From NCBI RefSeq assembly GCF_008933155.1, contig NZ_WBVP01000018.1, positions 1 to 64,000 on the forward strand: a stretch of 64,000 nucleotides of DNA, given 5' to 3'. Position numbers and translations under genes: made by a program. This document shows, one piece after another, positions 44,500 to 52,915 of this stretch. The notes beneath the pieces are model-generated. The model saw only the letters and a list, made by a program, of their open reading frames with translations. It made no database searches and was not told the DNA's origin. This stretch comes from Aliivibrio finisterrensis (GTDB taxonomy: Bacteria > Pseudomonadota > Gammaproteobacteria > Enterobacterales > Vibrionaceae). Every line of letters starts with the position of its first letter. The first letter of the stretch is position 1.

Positions 44500-47022
44500 A
44501 TGAGACGGATATCATTAAAAACGTACTTATTTATTATTTTTACGACTATTTTCGCCCTGTTTTCCGCACATTTATATACCAATATAAAAAACGCCGTTAC
44601 GAAACTATCAAGTGAGCACATCTCTGATGTTGCCGAACTTCACCAGCAAATAATCAGTAATAATGTAAACTTCACTATCTACCAAATAGACGCATTAGCA
44701 GAAGAGATATCTGATCTAAGCTCATTGGATATTAATAATATTCCCCCATCGCTCATCAAATTTATCTCTTCCGCTTTCTCTCACTCTCCTGCATTAACTA
44801 ATGTATATATCTATGACATTGAGAATAATGGTATTAATTTAAAAAATATTGATGGCGGCATCGAAGCAGAAATAGCAACAAGATTATCATTGGAGGAGAT
44901 GTGGAAAACAAATGAAACATATACCTTTAATAATGAATATCTATATTTAAGTCGCTCTAAAAATACGAATCTCAAAATTATTTTACAAATTTCAACCGCA
45001 ATTTTTTTTGAAACCATAGATCACGAACTTGTAAATAAAAGAAATGTCGGGTTTTATCTCTACGATTACCAGCTAAAAGAAATAATTTACTCTGACCATG
45101 TCCCTACACCTTTATCTTATTCGCAGCTGCAAGGCGTGCTACATGATAAGCATGAGACGGTCTCCCTAGATGGTTCTTCCTATACGGCTTTTGTCCACAA
45201 ATTAAATCGTAGATCTCTGTATTTTGTATCTCTCATTCCTGAAAGTGTTATTAATCATAATTTTGATATTATATCTAATGATTTGTTTTTGAATGTCATC
45301 GCCTACATATTTCTCGCGATATTGATTATATTTTTATCCTCTTCTTACATATCAAATCGATTAGTTACATTGTTTAAAAACGCGCAAAAAATAAATCACT
45401 TCCAATTCAATCAACAAAAGAAGCAAGATTCGATTGTTAAAGAAATTCATAATATGAGCAGCACGCTTGAAACGATGGATCAAACTATTGATGATATTTT
45501 AAAAATGGTATTCATCATTGCAAAAAGTGGTAATTTATTTCAATTAGGAGCGATTGTTGATAAAAAAATCCATAAGATTACGACAGGTCACAGTTATCTT
45601 TATATAACGGATAACGACAATACATTAAGCAGTATCGAAGGTAAGAAAAAGATCCCTATCAAGAATCAAGATCAATCTTATTACTGTGAAGCCTCTGTCC
45701 ATTACTTCAATTTACATAATGATAAGAAAAAGCTCATTGGCTGCCTAGTCATTGAAGTTCCACTTAATCATACCGTCCCTAAATACCGATTATTATTTAT
45801 TGAGCGTTTAGTGCAAATAATCGCAGTATCCATTGATAAACATAAACTTCTAGAGCAACAAAAATCTCTTTTACTTTCTTTTACTAAATCGATTGCCTCT
45901 GCCATTGATGCAAAATCTCCTCATACCGCAGGCCATTGTCAACGGGTACCAGAATTAACATTAATGCTAGCAAAAGCAGCACAAGAAAATCAAAATCAAT
46001 GGAGTAAATTTTCATTGAGTGATGAGGAGTGGGAAGAATTATACCTTGCTTCCTGGCTGCACGATTGCGGTAAGCTAACCACCGCTGATAACGTAATAGA
46101 TAAAGCCACAAAACTGGATATGTTTACTAACCGTATTCATGAAATACGAACTCGTTATGAAGTACTCAAAAGAGACGCTGAGATCACATATTTAAAAAGC
46201 CTTATTGATGGCGAGTCAAATACTACTTTATTACAAGAAAACTATCTCAAAACAATAAAAGAACTAGAGGAAGAATTTGCTTTTATTGCTCAATCTAACC
46301 TAGGTGATGAGTTTTATCACGATGACAATGCTGATCGTTTACATAACCTTGCTACAAGAACTTTTACTCGAACTTTGGATAAACGACTAGGGCTATCATG
46401 GGAAGAAACACAGCTGCTCTCGGATAATGATAAGCAAACACCCTCAATTGAAACGGTTTTACAAAATAACAGTAGCCACCTTATACCTTGGGATCTAAAC
46501 AGAAAAACAGATGAACAATTTAATCTACAACCGCACCCATTCAAATTTAATCATGGTGAAATATATAATCTCACCGTTCAACGCGGCACTCTAACCAATG
46601 AAGAGCGTTTTTTAATTAATGATCATATTATTCAAACGATTAATATGCTCAAAGCGCTGCCCTATCCTGACCATCTAAAAAATATACCTCTCATTGCAGG
46701 AGGCCATCATGAACAAATGTCAGGAAAAGGATACCCTTATGGTATTCCAGCATCGGAACTGCCTATCACAGCAAGAATGATGGCTATCGCAGACATATTT
46801 GAAGCATTAACCGCTAGTGATCGTCCTTATAAAACACCTAAAACATTATCTGAATCCTTAAAAATATTAGCTTTTATGGCAAAAAATAAACATATTGACG
46901 CTTCCTTGTTTAACTTATTTTTAACAGATGAAGTTTACCTGAACTATGCAGATAAGTTTTTAAGCTCTGAACAAATTGATGAGGTAAACATTCAAGAATT
47001 AATTGAAATTTCAATATCTTGA
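44500..47022 (+). CDS. Membrane HD-GYP domain protein (copy 1), predicted c-di-GMP phosphodiesterase
   Basis: This 840-residue protein has membrane helix 1 (YLFIIFTTIFALFSAHLY, about 6-23), a periplasmic Cache-like sensor of about 230 residues, helix 2 (LFLNVIAYIFLAILIIFLSS, about 262-281), a linker and GAF-like region, then an HD-GYP domain. The metal-binding HD is at 521-522 (LHDCGK), HHE at 736-738 and GYP at 744-746. The distance from HD to HHE is about 214 residues instead of about 60, so a helical, charged insertion of about 150 residues lies inside the domain. It is divergent from the secretion operon, so it may tune adhesin export or display. AAGGAAG precedes the ATG. Confidence 0.88.
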   Translation: MRRISLKTYLFIIFTTIFALFSAHLYTNIKNAVTKLSSEHISDVAELHQQIISNNVNFTIYQIDALAEEISDLSSLDINNIPPSLIKFISSAFSHSPALTNVYIYDIENNGINLKNIDGGIEAEIATRLSLEEMWKTNETYTFNNEYLYLSRSKNTNLKIILQISTAIFFETIDHELVNKRNVGFYLYDYQLKEIIYSDHVPTPLSYSQLQGVLHDKHETVSLDGSSYTAFVHKLNRRSLYFVSLIPESVINHNFDIISNDLFLNVIAYIFLAILIIFLSSSYISNRLVTLFKNAQKINHFQFNQQKKQDSIVKEIHNMSSTLETMDQTIDDILKMVFIIAKSGNLFQLGAIVDKKIHKITTGHSYLYITDNDNTLSSIEGKKKIPIKNQDQSYYCEASVHYFNLHNDKKKLIGCLVIEVPLNHTVPKYRLLFIERLVQIIAVSIDKHKLLEQQKSLLLSFTKSIASAIDAKSPHTAGHCQRVPELTLMLAKAAQENQNQWSKFSLSDEEWEELYLASWLHDCGKLTTADNVIDKATKLDMFTNRIHEIRTRYEVLKRDAEITYLKSLIDGESNTTLLQENYLKTIKELEEEFAFIAQSNLGDEFYHDDNADRLHNLATRTFTRTLDKRLGLSWEETQLLSDNDKQTPSIETVLQNNSSHLIPWDLNRKTDEQFNLQPHPFKFNHGEIYNLTVQRGTLTNEERFLINDHIIQTINMLKALPYPDHLKNIPLIAGGHHEQMSGKGYPYGIPASELPITARMMAIADIFEALTASDRPYKTPKTLSESLKILAFMAKNKHIDASLFNLFLTDEVYLNYADKFLSSEQIDEVNIQELIEISIS
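46120..47009 (+). repeat. Near-identical 890-bp block, copy 1
   Basis: This block aligns with 48949-49838 at a constant offset of 2829 bases without gaps and with few differences (about 20 by eye). Immediately upstream, the coding DNA of the two genes diverges strongly at silent sites though the proteins remain similar. The block ends just before the stop codons. Confidence 0.88.
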
Positions 47023-47024
47023 TA

Positions 47025-47142
47025 GTTATATTTGATTAGATGAAGTTACCTTATCCAAACGCCCTTACATTAGTGTGATTAAGATCCCGAAAGGAATGTT
47101 GATAGTATATACTCTCGCAAGAAAAACCAATTAGAATCACAC
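47025..47142. repeat. Copy B of the 118-bp direct repeat
   Basis: This copy begins three bases after the stop of HD-GYP copy 1. The CRP half-sites are kept (TGTGATTAAGATCCCG; complement TGTGATTCTAATTGGT) with the same 52-bp spacing. The -10 position is weaker (TAAGGT), and no udp gene is attached. Read as a promoter it would point left, antisense into HD-GYP copy 1. It may be a relic. Confidence 0.85.
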
Positions 47143-47292
47143 TTTTATGTAAGGTTAACATTTTTACATACTATTTATTCTGGTGGTATCGTAAATAATA
47201 TTGATGGAACTATAACCTAAAATATATAAAATAATATTTTTAGTTGTTTGAATACTGTCTTTAAAAAGATAAGGCTTTTGAAGGTGAACTCT

Positions 47293-49851
47293 ATGCGTAG
47301 TCTTTCGTTAAAAAACTACTTGATCATTGTATTTGGTGGGTTATTTATTATTGGGTGCACCCATTTGTATTTTGTCATTAAGACCTCTTCATCAGAGCTA
47401 TCTCAACGTCACGTTAAAGATGTCATCGAGTTGCATTACAAACTTATTAGAATAAATATTGAATCAACAATTAATCAGATTAATCATATTTCAGAGGAAC
47501 TAAAAGAAAATCCGACTTTAACGTTTAACAATCCCTCACCACAGCTAAGAAAAAATCTAATTAATGATTTTCATCAAGTACCTTCATTGGTTAGTATTTA
47601 TTTATATGATTCAAATGATCAAGGTATCCGTATAACCTACATTGATAAACTATTAAATATCACTCCTGTTGACCAGTCCTTTTTACAATCTCACTGGAGA
47701 TATGCTGAAGACAATCATTATTTACATCTAAATAACCATATCTACTTAAGTTACTTAGGTATTCATGGAAATAATCAACAAAAAATAGTGATTGAGATAT
47801 CAACGGCTAATGTGTTCAATACTATTGACAGGGAGTTATTAAATAATACGGATGTTAGCTTTCATATTTATGACCGTATGAATAGTAGCTTTTTATACCA
47901 TTCAAATAAAAACATCCCATTTAATGATAATGAAATTACCTCTTTTATATTGGAAAACAAGAGTAAGGCATCTAAATATGAAGTTGATTACAACATTAAA
48001 ACAAACTCTTTTAGAAATTCAAACCTTGAATTTATTACTTTAATTCCTACCCACGTAATTTTAAAAAATCTAACACCAATTCTGGATTCACTTATTAAAC
48101 AAATTATTATGTATTCAATTTTTTGTTTTATTATTTTAATCTACATATCATATAACTTATCATCAAAGATTAACAATCTCATTGAAAATGCACATAAAAT
48201 AATGAGATTTGAATTCAAAAATCAAAAATATAAAAACAGCAACATCAAAGAAATACAAAAACTTAGTGATTCCATGAAGTTAATAAGTTTAACTACTGAC
48301 AATATCCTTTCTCAAATAATAATTATTTCTAGAACCGATAACATATTTCAACTTGGGCTTTCTGTAGTTAAACAAATTGATAAAATCACTAATGGTAAAA
48401 GCAAATTATTTACTAAAAATATAGATGGAGAATTCATTTGTTATGAAGGGATTAGCAAAATAAACATTGAAGACAAAGATAAAAATAAATCTTATTACAA
48501 AAAATTATTAGAAAATGAACATATTGTGCATAATTTCAATTTATTTAATGATAGAAATGAAATTAACGGATGCTTACAGATAAGTGTTACTCCTGAGAAT
48601 AACCTGAGCAATGATACTCTTGCATTTATAGAACGCTTAGTTCATATAATTTCTATTTCTATCAGAAAGCATAACCTTCTTATGCAGCAAAAAGCATTAT
48701 TTACCGCCTTTACTCAATCCATAGCTTCCGCCATTGATACAAAATCATCGCATACTGCAAATCATTGCCAACGAGTACCAGAGTTAACTCTTATGTTAGC
48801 TAAAGCGGCTCAAAAGAACCAAGTCGAATGGAAAGACTTTGCTTTAAGTGGGCAAGAATGGGAAGAACTCTACCTCGCTGCTTGGCTCCATGATTGTGGA
48901 AAATTAACAACAGCTGATCACGTTATTGATAAAGCGACAAAATTAGACATGTTTACTAACCGTATTCATGAAATACGAACTCGTTATGAAGTGCTCAAAA
49001 GAGACGCTGAGATCACATATTTAAAAAGCATTATTGATGACGAGTCAAATACTACTTTATTACAAGAAAACTATCTCAAAACAATAAAAGAACTAGAGGA
49101 AGAATTTGCTTTTATTGCTCAATCTAACCTAGGTGATGAGTTTTATCACGATGACAATGTTGATCGTTTACATAACCTTGCTACAAGAACTTTTACTCGA
49201 ACTTTGGATAAACGACTAGGGCTATCATGGGAAGAAACACAGTTACTCTCGGATAACGATAAGCAAACACCTTCAATTGAAACGGTTTTACAAAATAACA
49301 GTAACCACCTTATTCCTTGGGATCAAAACAGAAAAACAGATGAACAATTTAATCTACAACCGCACCCATTCAAATTTAATCATGGTGAAATATACAATCT
49401 CGCAGTTCAACGCGGCACTCTAACCAATGAAGAGCGTTTTTTAATTAATGATCATATTATTCAAACGATTAATATGCTCAAAGCGCTGCCCTATCCTGAC
49501 CATCTAAAAAATATACCTCTCATTGCAGGAGGCCATCATGAACAAATGTCAGGAAAAGGATACCCTTATGGTATTCCAGCATCGGAACTGCCTATCACAG
49601 CAAGAATGATGGCTATCGCAGACATATTTGAAGCATTAACCGCTAGTGATCGTCCTTATAAAACACCTAAAACACTATCTGAATCCTTAAAAATATTAGC
49701 TTTTATGGCAAAAAATGAACATATTGATGCTTCCTTGTTTAACTTATTTTTAACAGATGAAGTTTACTTAAACTATGCAGATAAGTTTTTAAGCTCTGAA
49801 CAAATTGATGAGGTAAACATTCAAGAATTAATTGAAATCGCATATTCATAA
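47293..49851 (+). CDS. Membrane HD-GYP domain protein (copy 2), predicted c-di-GMP phosphodiesterase
   Basis: This 852-residue protein is built as copy 1: helix 1 (YLIIVFGGLFIIGCTHLYFVI), a diverged periplasmic sensor, helix 2 (LIKQIIMYSIFCFIILIYISY), linker, then HD (LHDCGK), the same long insertion, HHE and GYP. The last 297 codons are nearly identical in DNA to copy 1, while the sensor shares only modest similarity, so the two may read different signals and give the same output. The frame opens at 47248, but MRSLSLKNYL at 47293 aligns with the start of copy 1 and has AAGGTGA five bases upstream. Confidence 0.87.
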   Translation: MRSLSLKNYLIIVFGGLFIIGCTHLYFVIKTSSSELSQRHVKDVIELHYKLIRINIESTINQINHISEELKENPTLTFNNPSPQLRKNLINDFHQVPSLVSIYLYDSNDQGIRITYIDKLLNITPVDQSFLQSHWRYAEDNHYLHLNNHIYLSYLGIHGNNQQKIVIEISTANVFNTIDRELLNNTDVSFHIYDRMNSSFLYHSNKNIPFNDNEITSFILENKSKASKYEVDYNIKTNSFRNSNLEFITLIPTHVILKNLTPILDSLIKQIIMYSIFCFIILIYISYNLSSKINNLIENAHKIMRFEFKNQKYKNSNIKEIQKLSDSMKLISLTTDNILSQIIIISRTDNIFQLGLSVVKQIDKITNGKSKLFTKNIDGEFICYEGISKINIEDKDKNKSYYKKLLENEHIVHNFNLFNDRNEINGCLQISVTPENNLSNDTLAFIERLVHIISISIRKHNLLMQQKALFTAFTQSIASAIDTKSSHTANHCQRVPELTLMLAKAAQKNQVEWKDFALSGQEWEELYLAAWLHDCGKLTTADHVIDKATKLDMFTNRIHEIRTRYEVLKRDAEITYLKSIIDDESNTTLLQENYLKTIKELEEEFAFIAQSNLGDEFYHDDNVDRLHNLATRTFTRTLDKRLGLSWEETQLLSDNDKQTPSIETVLQNNSNHLIPWDQNRKTDEQFNLQPHPFKFNHGEIYNLAVQRGTLTNEERFLINDHIIQTINMLKALPYPDHLKNIPLIAGGHHEQMSGKGYPYGIPASELPITARMMAIADIFEALTASDRPYKTPKTLSESLKILAFMAKNEHIDASLFNLFLTDEVYLNYADKFLSSEQIDEVNIQELIEIAYS
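48949..49838 (+). repeat. Near-identical 890-bp block, copy 2
   Basis: Partner of 46120-47009; it encodes the HD-GYP domain insertion and C-terminus of the second protein. Confidence 0.88.
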
Positions 49852-49881
49852 AAAAAGCCAACAGAAAACTGTTGGCTTTAC
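49852..49881 (+). terminator. Bidirectional terminator after HD-GYP copy 2
   Basis: A perfect stem AAAGCCAACAG / CTGTTGGCTTT with AAAA loop directly follows the stop codon. The A-run on its left also lets it end zntA transcripts. Confidence 0.88.
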
Positions 49882-49909
49882 CTATTTCATGATTAATCTC
49901 GAAATAATA

Positions 49910-52222
49910 TTATTTTTCTTTAAATCGCAGTAAACGAAGTGCATTTAAGGTAACTAAGGCTGTTGCACCACTGTCAGCTAGCACAGCAACCCATAAACCA
50001 GTAATGCCAAACAAACTTGTCACTAAGAATACTGCTTTCAAACCAAGCGCTAGAGTAATGTTCTGATGAATGTTACTCAGTGTTGCTTTTGATAGCGCAA
50101 CCATTGGTGCTAGTTCTTCTAATCGGTTATGAGTTAATGCCGCATCTGCGGTTTCAAGGGCAACATCTGTTCCTCCACCCATTGCAATACCAATAGAAGC
50201 AGTCTTCATTGCTGGTGCATCATTAATACCATCACCGACCATTGCTGTTTTTGCCTGTGCAGTTAACAACTCAACGTATTTCACTTTGTCTGATGGCAAT
50301 AAACCCGCTTTATAGTCAATATTCAACTCTTCAGCAATCGCTTTTGCTGCGCGTTCGTTATCGCCAGTAAGCATGATTGGTTTTATACCTAATTTAACTA
50401 ACTTTTCTACAGCCATTTTAGCATCAGGACGAAGTTCATCACGCCACGCTAATAATCCAGAGATCTGCTTATTAATCAGCACAAGTACAACCGTTTTACC
50501 CTGTTGCTCTAAGAACGATATTTGACTTTCGATTTCAGGAATAACCTCACCATCAAACTGCTGCGGGGCATACAGTTCAATATGTTGATCATTAACAGTT
50601 CCTTTAATGCCTTTCCCAACAACTGTCTCACGCTCATCGGCTTCAATAACAGTTAACCCTTGTTCTTGCGCTTTTATTACTACGGCTCTTGCTAATGGAT
50701 GAGATGAGCCCATTTCAACCGCTGCTGATTGAAATAAAATACTTTCTTCAGTTTCAGCTTCAACTAAAACACGAATATCAGTTAATACTGGCTTACCTTG
50801 AGTTAGCGTCCCCGTCTTATCAAATGCGATGTTTTGAATATGACCAAGCTCTTCTAATGCAGCGCCCCCTTTAATTAATGCACCACGTTTTGCCGCAGTT
50901 GCTAGACCAGATGTAATGGCTGCTGGCGTAGAAATCACTAACGCACAAGGACAAGCAATCAATAGCATTGCTAAACCTCGATAAATCCATGTATCCCATG
51001 ACTGACCAAACATCAGCGGTGGAATAATGATAACTAATAGCGACAGTAGCATCATTGCTGGTGTGTACCAACGACTGAACTTATCCAGAAAACGCTCTAA
51101 TGGGGCTTTACGTGATTCTGCTTCTTCTATTAGATGAAGAATACGATCAATTGCATTCTCACCTTGAGCTGATGTTATCTGAATTTCAATGACACGATCA
51201 TTAACAATAGAACCTGCCATCAATGGATCGTTTGCCTTCTTATCAACAGGTACAGATTCACCTGTTAAAGCACTTTCATCAAAAGAAGCGAATTCAGAAA
51301 GTAAAATCGCATCTGCGGCTAAACGATCGCCTGGAGAAACTTGAACTTTATCTCCTACGTTTAATTCTGATGCTGCTACTTCTTCTTTTGTACCATCGTT
51401 ATTGATTCGCAATGCAGTATCTGGCACTAAATCCATTAATGCTTTCACGCCACTTCTTGCTTTCGCCGATGCGTAGCCTTCTAATTGTTCACCTAACATA
51501 AACAATAAGATAACCATGGCCGCTTCTACCGTTTCACCTAAATAAACAGCACCGATTGCAGCTACCGTCATTAGAGTTTCGATTGAGAATGGGGAACCAT
51601 TTTTTGCTAAACGAATGGCTTTACGGCCAATAGGAATTAAACCAAACAAGCCAGCAACAGTGAATGCGATAGTACCTAGCTCTTTATTGACTAAATTAAT
51701 ACCCGTTGCAATAACTAAAAAGGCAACCAAGATTAATAGCAGTAAATTTTTTTTCCAAAATGGCTGAGATTCGGTCTCAGATGTACTTTTCGAACCCATA
51801 TCGGACAAGGGAAATCCCGTAGTCTTAGCAACGCTAATAACCTGAGCAAATACAGCTTCACTATTTGTTCTTACGCTCAGTTTCTCTGTCGCAAAGATTA
51901 CCTTTGCATCAATAACTTCTGGGATGGCAAGAATGGCTTTTTTCAATTTTGCAGCGCAGCTTGGGCAATCCATATCTGCAATAAGCCAGCTGCGAGATAA
52001 CGAACCGTTATTCGATGTTTTAGCGGTGACAACTAGGGGGTCCGACTCTCCAGGATCACTTCCACAACATGAGTCCGTATCTGTTGCTTTATCGACGCTG
52101 CTACAGCAATCAACTACCGCGCTTTCTGCCTTTATCGCAGTGATTTTTGGTGCAGCACAGCATGAGCTTGATGGGTTATGCTTATGATCTTGGCTATGAG
52201 TGGTTTTATGAGCAGTACACAT
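49910..52222 (-). CDS. zntA: Zn(II)/Cd(II)/Pb(II)-exporting P-type ATPase
   Basis: This 770-residue inner-membrane P1B-type ATPase expels zinc, cadmium or lead. The N-terminal 75 residues hold three CC pairs and several histidines. A heavy-metal-associated domain with MDCPSCA follows at about residues 88-94. Then come eight membrane helices including the transport motif CPC (ACPCALVIS), the phosphorylation site DKTGTLT, HP in SSHPLARA, and the hinge GDGINDAPA. The order and the CPC motif fit ZntA. Upstream is a MerR-family operator with a 20-bp promoter spacer. The regulator gene is not in the window. Confidence 0.94.
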   Translation of the reverse strand: MCTAHKTTHSQDHKHNPSSSCCAAPKITAIKAESAVVDCCSSVDKATDTDSCCGSDPGESDPLVVTAKTSNNGSLSRSWLIADMDCPSCAAKLKKAILAIPEVIDAKVIFATEKLSVRTNSEAVFAQVISVAKTTGFPLSDMGSKSTSETESQPFWKKNLLLLILVAFLVIATGINLVNKELGTIAFTVAGLFGLIPIGRKAIRLAKNGSPFSIETLMTVAAIGAVYLGETVEAAMVILLFMLGEQLEGYASAKARSGVKALMDLVPDTALRINNDGTKEEVAASELNVGDKVQVSPGDRLAADAILLSEFASFDESALTGESVPVDKKANDPLMAGSIVNDRVIEIQITSAQGENAIDRILHLIEEAESRKAPLERFLDKFSRWYTPAMMLLSLLVIIIPPLMFGQSWDTWIYRGLAMLLIACPCALVISTPAAITSGLATAAKRGALIKGGAALEELGHIQNIAFDKTGTLTQGKPVLTDIRVLVEAETEESILFQSAAVEMGSSHPLARAVVIKAQEQGLTVIEADERETVVGKGIKGTVNDQHIELYAPQQFDGEVIPEIESQISFLEQQGKTVVLVLINKQISGLLAWRDELRPDAKMAVEKLVKLGIKPIMLTGDNERAAKAIAEELNIDYKAGLLPSDKVKYVELLTAQAKTAMVGDGINDAPAMKTASIGIAMGGGTDVALETADAALTHNRLEELAPMVALSKATLSNIHQNITLALGLKAVFLVTSLFGITGLWVAVLADSGATALVTLNALRLLRFKEK

Positions 52223-52261
52223 GAGAAAATCCTTTCTGTTAAGTTTAGTTTGTCTACACTA

Positions 52262-52293
52262 ACTATAGACCTTAGAGCTAACTCCAGGGTCAA
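52262..52293 (-). promoter_or_regulatory. ZntR-type (MerR family) promoter/operator of zntA
   Basis: On the minus strand TTGACC (52293-52288) and TATAGT (52267-52262) are separated by 20 bp, the over-long spacer used by MerR-family activators. The dyad ACCCTGGAGTTAGCTCTAAGGT spans the spacer and resembles the E. coli zntA operator (ACTCTGGAGTCGACTCCAGAGT). The transcript would start about 32 bases before the ATG. Confidence 0.88.
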
Positions 52294-52311
52294 GAATAAA
52301 TTTACTCACAT

Positions 52312-52336
52312 ATAAAAAAAGACACCGAAGTGTCTT
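52312..52336 (-). terminator. Terminator of the CBS-domain gene
   Basis: On the minus strand the stem AAGACAC / GTGTCTT with a 4-base loop is followed by a run of seven T. Confidence 0.8.
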
Positions 52337-52370
52337 ATTTTATTTATATCAAATTTTATAGCTATAATTT

Positions 52371-52790
52371 CTACACTGGATGTTTGAAACAATGTCCAAT
52401 TGACTCACTCAATGCCTGAAGTACATTTCGACGAGTGATTATTCCAACTAATTTACCTTCTTCTACTACAGGGTAAATTTTAGGTTTGTTATCTGTCATG
52501 GTCTGAGCTAAATCAATAATGGTATCTTCAGGGGTAACCGTAAGTACTTCTGTTTTCATTACATCTGCAACAACGTGCGTGTCTTGGCAATGGTAACTTA
52601 CACCAATTAGCGACTTAATCAAATCCTGCTCTGAAATGAAGCCAATCACTTCACGTTGTTCATTTACAACAGGGCCGCCAATATGCTGCGAAGTAATAAA
52701 TTGATCCAAAGCCGCTGATAATGACATATCCGCTGTCAAATAAAGAGGTCGTGCGCTCATGTATTGTTTTACTTTTTTATTTTCCATCAT
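52371..52790 (-). CDS. CBS-domain pair protein
   Basis: This 139-residue cytoplasmic protein consists of two CBS motifs forming one Bateman module. CBS 1 covers about residues 12-60 (VKQYMSARPLYLTADMSL, GGPVVNEQREVIGFISEQDL) and CBS 2 about 74-125 (VADVMKTEVLTVTPEDTI, KIYPVVEEGKLVGIITRRNVL). Such modules usually bind adenosine nucleotides or SAM and act as energy sensors. No catalytic domain is attached, so a partner is needed. It is upstream of zntA on the same strand but has its own terminator. Confidence 0.9.
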   Translation of the reverse strand: MMENKKVKQYMSARPLYLTADMSLSAALDQFITSQHIGGPVVNEQREVIGFISEQDLIKSLIGVSYHCQDTHVVADVMKTEVLTVTPEDTIIDLAQTMTDNKPKIYPVVEEGKLVGIITRRNVLQALSESIGHCFKHPV

Positions 52791-52915
52791 AGCCCCCTAA
52801 CGTGCTATCAATCAGTTTTGATAACTTAAGTGTGGACTATTTTTAGGAAAAAGCTAAATCACTCTTTCCTATCTCTGTGATGGATGAAACCTATTGAGTA
52901 AAAAATTAGCTAAAT

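Noticed and set aside
46317-46544. Antisense open frames in the HD-GYP genes
   Set aside because: They are shadow frames without start signals inside strong sense coding sequence.
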